DNA from: Agriotes lineatus
Taxonomy: Eukaryota > Arthropoda > Insecta > Coleoptera > Elateridae
Length of the DNA: 64,000 bases
Direction of reading: 5' to 3'
NCBI GenBank assembly: GCA_940337035.1
Contig: CALNHX010003555.1
Coordinates: 1 to 64,000, forward strand
The notes beneath the pieces were generated by a model that was not told the origin of the DNA, ran no database searches, and saw only the letters and a program-made list of their open reading frames with translations. The translations under genes were made by a program, and so were the position numbers. Positions 24,240-34,719 of the stretch are shown here, piece after piece; within the stretch, counting starts at the first letter, position 1, and every line of letters begins with the position of its first letter.

Positions 24240-24350
24240 ATCCTTCTATAATCTTTTAAAAATCTTGTCAGGACCAAGATTCGAACCTACAACATCATGC
24301 AGTCTTGCGGCATGCCGCTTCGGCACTCTAACAAAGTAGTTGCGCGACCG
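24240..24350 (-). repeat. tRNA-derived SINE head, minus orientation
   Basis: On the minus strand an A-box-like TTAGAGTGCCGA (reverse complement near 24320-24331) is followed by a B box GGTTCGAATC (reverse complement 24278-24287). The head faces the SINE at 23800-24060, and its sequence differs, so it probably belongs to another family. Confidence 0.55.
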
Positions 24351-26550
24351 CTTAATGTATTTTATCGATAGCCAGAATACAAATCGACAAACACATACAA
24401 AATAAAAGCAACATAGTCACAAACACGGCATAGGAAGTGTATTGATGATAGGTCACAGACAATAATATTTTTATTTAGGAAGATCTAATTAAATAGTCTT
24501 TTATAGGGTGCAACAAACAAACTGAGGTAACAGTTATCACAGAATAAAATGAATGCTCCCATAGCATATTAAAGTTGTTAATGGAAGGTCGTATTGATTA
24601 CTAGCACTTATACATGGAAATGCAACTGACAAGTAGGTTACTCAACTACTATTCTATGACTTTTGGCAATTATTGTTATTTCTACGAGTTGTACAGAAAA
24701 ATTATTGGTAATAAAAATATTTGCCAGAAAATATTAGTGGTTTTCAAATTTTGTTTTAAATGCATAGTTAATTTTAGAGTAGGTTGAATAACAAATAATT
24801 CATTTTTTCCAACTTTAAAATTAGTGAAGAGTATATACGGGGATCCACGAAACTTGGAGCCTATTTGAAACTTCAACCCAACATAAAAAATTTCCTAGCA
24901 ACACAGATGCTCAATATTTATCTAGAAGACATATTGAGAAGAATTATTGCACCTTTATGATATCAAAGCAATTTTCAGCTAATTATGATAGCTGTTTAAA
25001 CTTTAAAGACCATCTATATGACTTAAATCATAAAATTTAGGTGGTACTAATGGTAGAAAAAATACGTTAAATTAGTTTATGATGAATGCCAGAGAGATGA
25101 AAATGCAGCGTATCCACTGTACTGCCCCATCTGAAAATTCGACCCTTCGGCTTTATTAAATGAGTATGAAAGTTTTAGTAACAACTCTAACCAAAATATA
25201 TTTGAAATATAAATTGAGTATCTGCTTTGCCCTAATATGTTTACGTTGAGTTGCAGTATCAGTAAGTAAGAGGGTTATTTTTTCAATCCTATATTACAAA
25301 TTCATTTGCACATATTGTGGTGCAGGATTTTAATGAAACCTAGCTATAATAAGAAGGAAACTATGCATGAACTTATATCCATTTAAGGAATTTACTTATA
25401 CCGTTGACGTAGATATATTAATATTAACAGAACTAATACAAGTTGGAAGTACATTATTTAACCTTTGTTTTTCTCTAAAATGAAGTCAGTCAAATTAAAT
25501 ATTAAAAAAAAACTTTCTATTCCGTGCTGGATCTATTATCTCTGCAATAGCGTTGGTGCCTCAGCTCATGGGCATACAGTTCTCATTTAATTTTTAGATA
25601 TAATAAAGATTCGCATGTCACTGCTTACCATTTTTGTAGATATATTGTAGTTCGGGTGAATTCTTGCCAAGCTATTATTACTGATTCCCAAGGATGTATA
25701 TATAAGGTTGTCCTTCTAAAAGGTATTTCGATTTAGACAGAAAAATAATATTCAAATGATATACATAGCTGATAACTTAATTTTCGGTTACCTGAAAGGT
25801 TAGAAATGTCGAACCACAACCCTAATCGAAAAAGGGTAGGTCGAAACAAATGAACATGTAGAGTAATGGGCGCCGACGCGATCTGCGCTGCACGTGTAAA
25901 GGGTTGGGCCAGTCATATTGAACGTTGGAAAAACCTTCACCTTAATCGGAAAGGTTGCTACTGATGCTCATAATCACTCACATTGTTTTGATCCAGCTCG
26001 TACACGTTCGGATCTAAGTTGCTTTGCCATATAACTAACAACAATAAATATTTCTTACTTGTTTTGTGCTTCAAAGTATTCATTTTACCTTTTTTTAACC
26101 AAAATAAACTGTCTGCGATAATGCTGATAATTACATTATAGTTGTTTAAATTAAACTAAATCGAATGACAACTCACAATTTAATGGAAAATTTCGTTCAA
26201 AGCAAAATAAATTTACAGCGCAGCTAATTGTGACGCGTTTATTAGTTTAATAAATATTATACACAAAGTGAATTAAACATATGTTTATGCACGAAAAGAT
26301 GTTGAGTTAATAAATATTTAATTCAAGTGGCGTATATATGTTTTTATTCAATTTTGAAGAAATTTTGAATAAAAAATTTAAAAATTGTCAAATTAAGATT
26401 AAAGTTTGCCCATTCATCGTCGATTTGATCTAAATTTTAGTAATTATATGTTACACACTACAAAGAGAAAGAATAATTTAATATAAATATTTGCAGAAAT
26501 ATTAAAAATATGTTGTTCTTCATTGAATTTTTTTTAATTCAATAGTGAAT
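24351..26550. other. AT-rich stretch without recognised gene
   Basis: No open frame above about 65 codons. No motif, foldback or tandem array stood out on either strand. Confidence 0.5.
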
Positions 26551-26556
26551 TATATA

Positions 26557-27465
26557 CAGTGTGGTCCATTAAGTGCGCAACAAATGGGAAATTTTTTTAT
26601 TAGTTTACAATCGAAATTTAAATATTGCCAAAAGTTAGTGCATGTTCGATAACCATATCAGATGCCCTTAGAATGGCTTCAAATCAAACAATATACAGGG
26701 CAGGACAAAAAATATGAAATTCGTTCAAGAACAAAGTTACCTTATTTCAAAAAATATAGCAAAATTTTATTGAGAAAAGTTGTTTAGAATTAAAAGTTAT
26801 GCTCAAATACAAAGTCACGGCCTCCTATTCGAATTTTGATTCTTTTTTGAAAAATTTTGTATTACCCCCTTATGATACATATTTTTATTATTTTGATTTT
26901 ATATGTATTTGAAGTAGCCACAACCACATTCCTTTTAAATAACTTTTAGCAACTTGAAGCGTATTTGTAAAATTTACTTGGATTTATATTTTTTTTAGGT
27001 TAGCGTCCACTTCATGTTTGTTGCAACGATATTTAACAGAACTTTAGAATTTCGCAAATATTTTTTTTAACAAGGCAAATGCTTTACTAATAATAATTTA
27101 CATATGAAAAACTCTTAATAAAATCAGAATAATAAAAATATGTATCATACGGGGATAATACAAAATTTTACAAAAAAAGAATCAAAATTTGAATAGGAGG
27201 CCGTGACTTTGTATTTGAGCATAACTTTTGATTCTAAACAACTTTTCTCAATAACATTTTGCTATATTTTTTGAAATAAGGTAACTTTATTCTTGAACGA
27301 ATTTCATATTTTTTGTCCTGCCCTGTATATTGTTTGACTTGAAGCCATTCTAAGGTCATCTGATATGGTTATCGAACATGCACTAACTTTTGGCGGTATT
27401 TAAATTTCGGTTTTACAACTAATAAAAAAATTTCCCATTTGTTGCACACTTAATGGACCACACTG
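26557..27465. mobile_element. foldback Tc1/mariner-type element with a second one at its centre
   Basis: CAGTGTGGTCC (26557) and GGACCACACTG (ending 27465) are terminal inverted repeats flanked by TA (26555-26556, 27466-27467). The outer arms run 26557-26693 and 27328-27465. An inner element with its own TIRs and TA duplication sits between them. No transposase remains; this is a non-autonomous palindromic element. Confidence 0.85.
26696..27325. mobile_element. inner palindromic MITE
   Basis: CAGGGCAGGACAAAAAATATG (from 26696) is mirrored by the reverse complement ending at 27325. Both are flanked by TA (26694-26695, 27326-27327). The arms extend about 210 bp each, through CACGGCCTCCTATTC and ATGATACATATTTTTATT blocks, around a loop of roughly 200 bp. 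This fits a mariner-type MITE. Confidence 0.85.
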
Positions 27466-27467
27466 TA

Positions 27468-28196
27468 TATATATATACAGGGTGTTTCATTAATAATTGG
27501 AAATATTTTAACTGTAGAATCCTGGGCTCAAAATATTAATATTTAACCCAAATCACTTAGATAAAATATGGCTCGTTACTGAGATATAGGGTGTTCCATT
27601 TAAAAATTTAAAAATGATTTTTCCCCATTACTTTAAAACTATTTGACGTATCCGTATCATATTTGGCAGGAAGTTTAGACACTGTAAACCATGCTAAGTT
27701 GTGTCAAATAAACGTTTCTGACTACTACCAGAGGCGTACCACAGGGGCAAGTGAGTGGTTGACCCTTCCCAAATTCTACGCCACTGGCGGAATTGCCATT
27801 TTAGCACAATTTTTCGACTCTCCAATACTTTCTATGTAAATAACATACTCTTTCTTCGTCACGATAACGTCATTATTTTTCGAGATATTTAAATTTAAAC
27901 AAAGCGGAACAGTTATTTTGATTTTAATGTGTATTAATTATGTTGGTGTTTTATGTCATAAGATTGCATTTATTACGCAAATGAAACTTTAATCCGTATT
28001 AACAAAAAAATATAATGTTATTTATTGAAATTTATTGAAACGAATACATGGATACATTTTTTTATGTTGAATATATATATGTATAATATGGACCTGTGTT
28101 TGTATATTTGACTTGTTAATGCAAGTACTGACAATTTCCGATACGCTATATGTATATACGTCAAATGGAAATAAAATTATATATTAAAAAAAAAAA
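27468..28196 (+). repeat. possible retroposed repeat with A tail
   Basis: Starts near TACAGGGTGTTTCATTAATA (27476), repeats a related block GATATAGGGTGTTCCATT at about 27583, and ends with AATAAAATTATATATT and a run of A at 28185-28196. The next base starts a truncated LINE of the opposite orientation. No coding motif. The A tail suggests retroposition, but the family is not recognised. Confidence 0.35.
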
Positions 28197-28496
28197 ATTG
28201 TATTCCTCTACCTTTCCTAAAGCCACTTTGTGATTCTTCTATTTGGGTTTCCATTTTTGCCTTCAGTTTATCATCTAGAAGCCTTTCGTAAATTTTATAT
28301 ACGTTACTGAGTAGCGTTATCCCTCTATAATTGTTACAATCCTTCCTATTTCCCGACTTATATATGTATGGGTAATATTATGCCGATCTCCCATTCGGTC
28401 GGGATCCTACTTTCTTCTGCAATTTTATAGATCATTATTGTTAATAGCTCTATTCCATTGTTTCCTAGTAGCATTAGCATTTCTGCAGTTATGCCG

Positions 28497-28817
28497 TCAT
28501 GCCCTGCTGCTTTGCCTCTCTTCAGTTTTTTTATAGCTTCTCTTACTTCTTCTAATCCAAATGTATCTTCTTGTTCGCTGTCTTCTTGCTGTTGTTTCCG
28601 TGTTTAATAATTCCCCGAAGTATTCTTTCCATCTTAGCATTATATCTTCATTTTCTGTTAGGGTTTCCCCTTCCTTCGAGTTGATGAATTGGCATTTTGT
28701 TTCCTTCCCTTTTCTTATTGTTTTCAATGTTTTATAGAACAGTTTCTGGTTACCTACACTATCCTTTTCCATCTTTTCACCGAATTCGTCCCACGTTTTT
28801 TGCTTCGCTCTTTTCAC
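28497..28817 (-). pseudogene. LINE linker/RT segment, longest open part
   Basis: A 106-codon open frame with KQKTWDEFGEKME and LRWKEYFGELLN. It aligns by motif to the linker before RT in the LINE at 13589-17480. A frameshift near 28600 continues the RT in another frame into EEVREAIKKL and KGKAAGHDG. It is part of the truncated LINE above and has no independent function. Confidence 0.75.
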
Positions 28818-29135
28818 CAGTTCTTTAACTTTTAATCTCTGTTCTTTATATTCTGTATAGTTTTCGTTGTTTTTATTTCTTCGCTATTTTCCCCATTTTA
28901 TTTTCTTTAATTTTATTTCTTCCTTTATCTCTTCGTTCCACCAGTACGTTTTCTTTTTATTTTTGTTATCATTTGTCTCCCTGCAGGTTATTTTGGCTGT
29001 CTTTATTATGGCTTCTATAAATTTTATCCATAGTTCTTCTATGTCATAATTTTTTACACTTGCTATTTCTTCTTCTCTTAGTTTGTGTGTTCTTATTGTC
29101 TTCTTAGGTGTGATTGTTTTTATTCCCTTTTTATT

Positions 29136-29792
29136 ACTTCCTTTTACAATAAAGGAAGTATTGGATTCACCCCAAAAATTCGAAATTGAGTTTTCAACAG
29201 ATCTTCACGTTTCAGAGTCCCCTGAACCCAAAAAACATATTTTTTTTCATTGGTCTGTCTGTGTGTCTGTGTGTGTGTCTGTCTGTCTGTGAACAGAATA
29301 TCTCAAAAACGGAAAGAGGTATGGCGTTGAAACTTTATATATAAGTTTTGTGTACTATGTAGATGAGACAGCAAGCTTTTGAAAAAATCGCATATCCGGA
29401 AGTAGGATTTTTCAGTTTTTTTCGATTTTTTCAAAAACATCTCTAACGATTTTTTTTAAACTTTACATTTTTATTACATTTTTAATGTGTATTGATGTCA
29501 GATAAGTGATTTTCCAGTTGAATACTTCTAAAGTGGGTTTCCTTTGTTTTTTTTTCTATTTTTTTATTAACTCCTATTTTAAATAAAACACCCGGTATAT
29601 TGTTACATTTTTGAATTCACCTTAAAATTCTAGAGAAAATTTGTCTCTTCAACTAACGCTCTATTTTGTACCGTTTTTGTAGAATTTGTAATTTTTGAAA
29701 ATTTTTGACAAATGGTTAAAAATTAAAAATGAAATTTTTGACTAATTATAAGATTACTGTCAAAGGAAGTTGTGTGAGTGTATCACACCAGT
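29136..29792 (-). mobile_element. Helentron-associated (HINE-like) non-autonomous element
   Basis: The left end is a palindrome ACTTCCTTTTACAATAAAGG AAGT. The right end repeats AAAGGAAGT and closes with a hairpin GTGTGA-GTGTA-TCACAC followed by CAGT and a T run. A TG/TCTG microsatellite lies inside (29253-29292). Terminal palindrome, central microsatellite, 3' hairpin and T-rich target are the plan of Helentron-associated elements. It splits LINE coding sequence, which continues on both sides. Strand is not certain. Confidence 0.55.
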
Positions 29793-29880
29793 TTTTTTCC
29801 CTTGGTTTCCATATCTATTTTCGTATCTGCTACTACCAGGAAGTGATCACTGTATAATTTGGCTCCTCTTCTTACTCTAC

Positions 29881-30600
29881 TAAAAAAGTTTAATTCACTA
29901 GTGAATTAAAACACTTTTTTAAGCGATCATTACAAAAATGGCGATTCTATGGCCCCTTTTGCCAAAGTTTTACTTTTTTGTACACATCTGTCAAATGTTA
30001 CTTTTTTGTACACATCTGTCAAACTCTACTTTTTTGGAACTGATCTGTCAGAAACTACTTCATGAACACTTTTTACCTACCTATATAGGCAGGGTCGCAA
30101 CACTTGCAGCTTCCAGAATTTCACCGGGGGTGTCTGAACTATTGCTATCACCCATTTTAAAAGGCTCAAAACACACGCGATGAAGCTTAATATTAAATTT
30201 GACAGGAGATGCTTTTATTTTTAGTTGTCTAAATGCTTTTGTTTTTAGTTGTCTAAGGTAACTATGTTTTTAAGAAAATGTTCAGAAAAAAAATTATTTT
30301 GTGACCAAATGTTTGAATTCATCTGACAAACAAACAACAGATTCGGCCAAAAAAGATCACGTTTACGGCCTTGATACACAATATACTATTATTTCACTTG
30401 TGAATAATAGACTGTTTATGAAGGTTGTTATATAATTAATAATATCACTTTAAACTGTCAAATTGGAATACAAATTATTGATGCAGGGGTTGAGACGCTC
30501 ATTACGAAAATCTGAACTGAGCATCTATAGTAAAATTAACAAACACGGTCTCAGCTTTTAAATTTCTTGCCTAAAATTCGCTAGATGACTTTTCCTTTTT
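29881..30600. other. no gene; small tandem repeats and palindromes
   Basis: Three units of 28-29 bp with TTACTTTTTTGTACACATCT (about 29969-30057), two units of 24 bp with TTTTTAGTTGTCTAA (about 30209-30257), and two palindromes with TTCAC/GTGAA cores (29889-29911, 30387-30411). No coding motif. Confidence 0.5.
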
Positions 30601-30609
30601 TTATAATTT

Positions 30610-32575
30610 TAATTTTAACCAGATCAAAAATATACAATGCTATACATGGTTTTGATATTAATTACAATTTGGTAACTTAATTATCTTAGCTTTGAGGCAA
30701 TCTAATAGTGTCTCCTCGAAGTTTAATTGTTATACTATCTTAAATGTTGTCTATTACATCTTGGGGGAGTTTCTTTTTAAGTCTAGTGTGAATATTACGG
30801 CGACCGAGCTGTAGATTCGCTGCACTTTCACAGAGGTTTATATTATCGAAGAACTTTTTGGTTAGTCTTTGGATGAATGTCTTTATTGGTTCAATTCCGA
30901 GTTCATTGTGAATTTGGGTGTTGGTGACAAACCACGGAGCATTAATTGCTATTCTAAGTACCTTGTTCTGGAATACCTGGATTTTTTATGTTGGTATCTG
31001 AGTCTGAGCTCCATACAGGGCAAGCGTACGTGATAAGAGATCTTAGCAAGGCTTTATACAAGAGTAGCGTACATTCTGTTCGAGAGGGATTTTCTGTTGA
31101 CTAGAGAGATAAGTTGGGTTAGACTTAGATATCCTTCATTTAGTTTCTTGTTTATGTGCGCACTCCAAGTGAGGCGTGTGTCCAGTAACATGCCCAGGTA
31201 CTTAACGCTTTGAGTTTTATCGGTCCAGGGTACGTTTTCTCCGTTTATAGTTATGTTTGGTATGTTTATAATACGCTTTAATGTGAAAATTCTATTAGCA
31301 CATTTTGATGAGTTAATCGTTAGTCTCCATTTTGTGAACCATTTTGCTGTTATGTTAAGGGCGCTTTGGAGTTGTTCGGCGGCTTCTGTGAGGTTGTTAT
31401 GTTGGACGATGATTGCCGTATAGTTGCGAATGTTGCTATCTCACAGATAGTTTGATGTGGGAAGTCGTGAGTATAGATGTTGTAGAGTATGGGTCCGAGT
31501 ACGCTTCCCCGCGGGACTCCTGCCCAAGCGTCTTTTGTCGTTGATAACGAGCCGTTGACTTTTACTGCAAAGGTTCGGTTGTTCATGAAGGAAAATAGAA
31601 TGGCCTTTAAGTAGCTAGGTATGTCTATGTGTAGTATTTTGTGTTTTAACCCGTCAATCCATACTTTATCGAAGGCCTTTGAGATGTCCAGGAAAGCTAT
31701 GACAGTAAGTTGCTTATTTTCGAATCCTTGCTCTATTAGCTCTGAGACTCTTTGTAATTGGAGTGTTGTTGTTTTCAATTGCTTGATTTAGTCGGTGACT
31801 AATTACATTTTCTAGTAGCTTTGATAATGCACTGAGTAGGCTAATTGGCCTGTAGCTACTTTTGTCCTTGCCATTTTTTCCTGATTTCACAAACATCAAA
31901 ATATATGCATGTTTCCATCTGTTCTGGAAGTAGCCAGTTCTCATGCATGCATTAAATATGGTTACTAGGTAAACAATGCCTTTTTTGGGTAGGTTTTTTA
32001 ATACCACATTGGGTATTAAGTCGTTCCCTGGAGCTTTTTTTAGCGGCAATTGCTTAATATAAGCCATGAGTTCTTTTGGGGTGGCAGGAAGGTCAAAATC
32101 ATTGCTTATTGGCATGTGTGTTTCGTTGTATGCAATCACCGTGTTGTAAAAATGCCTGTGCTTTCCGCGATTGATGGAGTAAAAGTTATTTCTAAGTGAT
32201 CAGCAAATAGTATGCTTTTTTCTTCGTCTGTGCTGTATCTGACATTGTTGTCCACCAATGTTGGTATAATGGTGTGTTGTCTTGTAATCGCTTTTGTTGT
32301 TTTCCACATTCCTGGGTCATTCTTTTCTAGGTTCTCTATGTGCCTTCTGTAACTGTTGATCCTGTGACTGTCTACTTCTCTTTTTATCCTGTGAGAAATG
32401 TTGTTTAATTGGTTCTTTACAAGGGGGTCTCGTATTTGCTGCCATAGTCTGCGTAGTCTACTCTTTTCGTTGATAAGATCTATAATGTGCGTTGGCGGTA
32501 TATTTGGATTTGTTTTGCGGTTGTTGGGTCTTGTTTTTGTTGCAGTACGCACTGCAAATTTTTGTATTTCGCCAC
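30610..32575 (-). pseudogene. Jockey-type LINE reverse transcriptase, 5' truncated, broken
   Basis: Minus-strand blocks in order: FAVRTATKTRPNN, LRRLWQQIRDPLVK, the linker, KQLPLKKAPGNDLIPN (about 32045), YRPISLLSALSKLLE (about 31835), FLDISKAFDKVW (about 31690), AGVPRGSVLGPILYN (about 31510), IATFA where the active-site ADD is lost by a frameshift (about 31420), and near 30960 NKVLRIAINAPWFVTN followed by FIQRLTKKFF. This is the Jockey clade pattern. The endonuclease half is missing because a Gypsy LTR begins at 32576. Frameshifts at about 31770, 32140 and 31420 kill the element. Confidence 0.85.
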
Positions 32576-32688
32576 TGTCATAACCAACACTATTTATTTA
32601 TGACTCGATTACATTGCCTTATATTCTAATGGTTATTTATTATACAGCTAATCATAAGTTATACAATGTTACTAGTCCTACTATGACA
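32576..32688 (-). repeat. 113-bp 3' LTR of a Gypsy-type element
   Basis: Read on the minus strand it begins TGTCATAG and ends TTATGACA, giving inverted ends. It lies directly after a purine tract (AAAGAAGGGAGA on the minus strand) and 15 bp after the stop of the integrase frame. It is unusually short for an insect Gypsy LTR. An AATAAA lies inside. No matching 5' LTR was found in the window. Confidence 0.7.
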
Positions 32689-32702
32689 TCTCCCTTCTTT
32701 TT

Positions 32703-33654
32703 ATAAATTCAGTCTCTTTGGCGTTTTAATTTTTCTTCCCTTGCTGCTGAGCCTGGCCGTTTCACTCTTCTCTGCCTTTTCTTCGTCCTCTGTAGTCGCT
32801 GTCTTCTGGTAAGGAGTCTGGATCATTTCTTTGTTTTCTTCTATTGGGTGTTCTTTACTCTCAGGGGCTCTTTGTTCTTCCTCTCTAGGTGTAGGCTGCT
32901 TACTGGTGGGTATCGATAGGAGGGGTGTATCGAATACTTCTTTTTCAGGGGTGGCTTCTTTGTGGTGTTTGAGGAACCACGTATTTCTTCTGTATGTGGC
33001 TCCATCGGGTGTCTCTATCACAAATGACCTTGGTTCGGGCGTTTGATGTATAATTTTTGCCGGTAACCACTCTTTTTTATTATTACGGTAAAGTACATTG
33101 TCACCACGTTTGAATTTATCACTTGGTTTTGAACTTTTGTCTGCATAATATTTTTCACTATTTTTAAGACGATTGAGTTCTTTGATAACGTTTTTGTTTA
33201 TTTTAGGTTTTAACTGATCATCAGTAGTAGGCAACAGGGTTTTTGTTCTTCGACTCATTAGTCGTTGGACTGGTGACCCAAGGTTGTCACGAGGAGTGTT
33301 CCTGTGATGTAGTAGTGCTAGGTATATATCAGAGCGTTCTTCGTTGCATTTATCGATTAAGTTCTTTGCTTCCTGTACATAACGTTCGGCCAGTCCATTG
33401 GATCTGGGGAACCCTGGGCTTGATAAACGATGATGAAATTGCCATTCGGTGGTGAATTTTTTTAATTCCTCGGATGTCTATTGTCTTCCTTTATCAGTAG
33501 CTAATACTTCTGGTATTCCAAAAACGGAGAACCATTTTTTTAGTATGTCTATTATAGTTTTGCTATTTAGGTTGGGCAGTTGTTGGATTCGAAAAATCCT
33601 GAGTAACTATCCGCAATTATTATGTAGTCTTTTCCTTTTAGGTGAAATATGGAT
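32703..33654 (-). pseudogene. Ty3/Gypsy integrase C-terminal half
   Basis: Minus-strand reading: KGKDYIIIADSYSGFF (first catalytic Asp), VFGIPEVLATDKG (second Asp), SPGFPRSNGLAERYV (Glu), YLALLHHRNTPRDNLGSPVQ, then an open 185-codon tail with LKRGDNVLYRNNK and a Lys/Glu-rich end at 32703. This is the DDE core plus C-terminal domain of a Gypsy integrase, which joins element DNA to the chromosome. Stops occur near 33545 and 33478. RT, RNase H and the zinc-binding part are missing because the Penelope element adjoins at about 33655. Confidence 0.8.
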
Positions 33655-34209
33655 ATAGGGAAGAAAGGCTATTTCTGCTAGAGGATCGGGTTTTGGAGGT
33701 TTGGGTGGCCGTGGGTGAAGATGGAGATTGATGGCAGACTGTATATCCCTAGCACGGTAACCGTTATTCCTAAGGGCTTTCCGAATGTGATTTAATTCAT
33801 CGTGGATATTATCGGGTTGGAATATGGAAACAGCCCGGTGTACAAGTGAATTGATAACGGAAAGTTTTTGTGTAGGATGATGGTGGGAATCGGCATGTAG
33901 ATAGCGATCAGTGTGAGTAGGTTTGCGATATACAGAATGACCAAGTTTGCCACTGGGTTGGCGAGAGACCTGTACATCTAAGAAAGGAAGGGAACCGTTA
34001 CTTTCTATCTCCATGGTAAAGTTAATTTCTGGATGTTGACTATTGAGATGATTTAAGAAGACGGGTAACGTGTCTTTACCATGTGGCCAAATAATAAAGG
34101 TATCATCAACGTATCGGAACCAAACCTTGGGTTTTAATTCTGAAGATTCCAGAGCTACGGTTTCGAAAGCTTCCATGAAGATATTGGCAACGACAGGTGA
34201 AAGAGCACC
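33655..34209 (-). pseudogene. Penelope-like element, reverse transcriptase fragment
   Basis: On the minus strand: GALSPVVANIFMEAFE, WFRYVDDTFIIWPHG (YVDD active site), LPFLDVQVSR, HSVYRKPTHTDRYLHADSHH. These are hallmark blocks of Penelope RTs, which are related to telomerase. The Penelope frame runs into the Gypsy integrase without a stop near 33655, so the end of the 189-codon frame is a chimera of unrelated DNA. The N-terminal RT half is missing: the strand flips at 34196-34209. Confidence 0.85.
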
Positions 34210-34472
34210 AGCGCTGTCTCAAGTCAGGTCTCGTTTCATCATCGGCCATCGCCGAACACCAACGCGATACTGGTCATAAGATCCTTTTTGATGAAACTTC
34301 CATCATCTGCAAATCCCCATTCTTCTTTAGCAGAAAGATTCGCGAAGCCATTGAGATTTGGAAACACCCTAATAATTTCAATCGGGACGAAGCCTTTCCC
34401 CTTCCTTCTATGTGGAAAGTGCTAATTCCTAAGCCCCGGCCTCCGTCACTGAACCGCGACGGCATTTGCTGA
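34197..34472 (+). pseudogene. Penelope-like element, C-terminal endonuclease fragment
   Basis: Plus strand, opposite to the RT fragment it abuts. KEHQRCLKSG, SSAIAEHQRDTGHKILFDE and SRKIREAIEIWKHPNNFNRD are the R-x-x-EH, H-x-x-x-x-GH and E-A-I-E-I-x-K blocks of the C-terminal GIY-YIG endonuclease module in Penelope proteins, which nicks target DNA. The YIG strand lies upstream of what is left. The frame ends at TGA 34470-34472 and the element's 3' untranslated part follows. Confidence 0.85.
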
Positions 34473-34526
34473 ATCGCTACGGCGCTTGCCTATAAATTCT
34501 CGCTTTTCTTCTTCCGATAGTCAGTC

Positions 34527-34658
34527 GAGTTTCGCCTCTGACGTGGTTAACACGTTGAGTTACCGTGCTCTTCTGTCCCTTCCCTTTGCAAAGAGTTTCG
34601 CCTCTGGCGTGGTTAACACGTTGAGTTACCGTGCTCTTTTGCTTTTTTCCTCCTGATG
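34527..34658 (+). repeat. two 66-bp tandem units in the Penelope 3' region
   Basis: GAGTTTCGCCTCTG.CGTGGT starts at 34527 and again at 34593, followed in both by TAACACGTTGAGTTACCGTG. The second unit leads straight into the hammerhead-like core. Terminal repetition is usual for Penelope elements. Confidence 0.75.
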
Positions 34659-34690
34659 AAGCCCCTTACGAAAGTGGGCGAAACGTTGAG
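34653..34690 (+). ncRNA. hammerhead-ribozyme-like core of a Penelope element
   Basis: CTGATGA (34653-34659), then a hairpin GCCC-CTT-acga-AAG-t-GGGC (34661-34679), then GAAAC (34680-34684): the conserved order of a hammerhead core with stem II. A very short stem III (C with G around GTTGA, then GTT) is possible. Stem I is not resolved from this single copy. Penelope-like elements are known to carry minimal hammerhead motifs at this place. Cleavage activity is not shown by sequence alone. Confidence 0.6.
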
Positions 34691-34719
34691 TTCTTCGATC
34701 TCAATCATGACACGGTCCA

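Larger units (their letters stand above)
28197..29880 (-). mobile_element. second LINE copy of the same type, truncated at both ends
   Basis: On the minus strand the order is YSDHFLVVADTKI (endonuclease end, near 29845), a Helentron-like insertion, TYWWNEEIKEEI (near 28945), KQKTWDEFGEKMEKDSVGN, KGKAAGHDGITAEML, a decayed NNYRGITLLS block and SQSGFRKGRG at about 28215, where it stops. Domain order and motifs match the LINE at 13589-17480, but the sequences are clearly diverged. The endonuclease start, YADD and C-terminus are missing. Stops are scattered, so it is not functional. Confidence 0.8.

Noticed and set aside
23800..24350. Functional tRNA genes
   Set aside because: A and B boxes are present but no acceptor stem closes and no cloverleaf can be drawn by eye. 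SINE heads explain them better.
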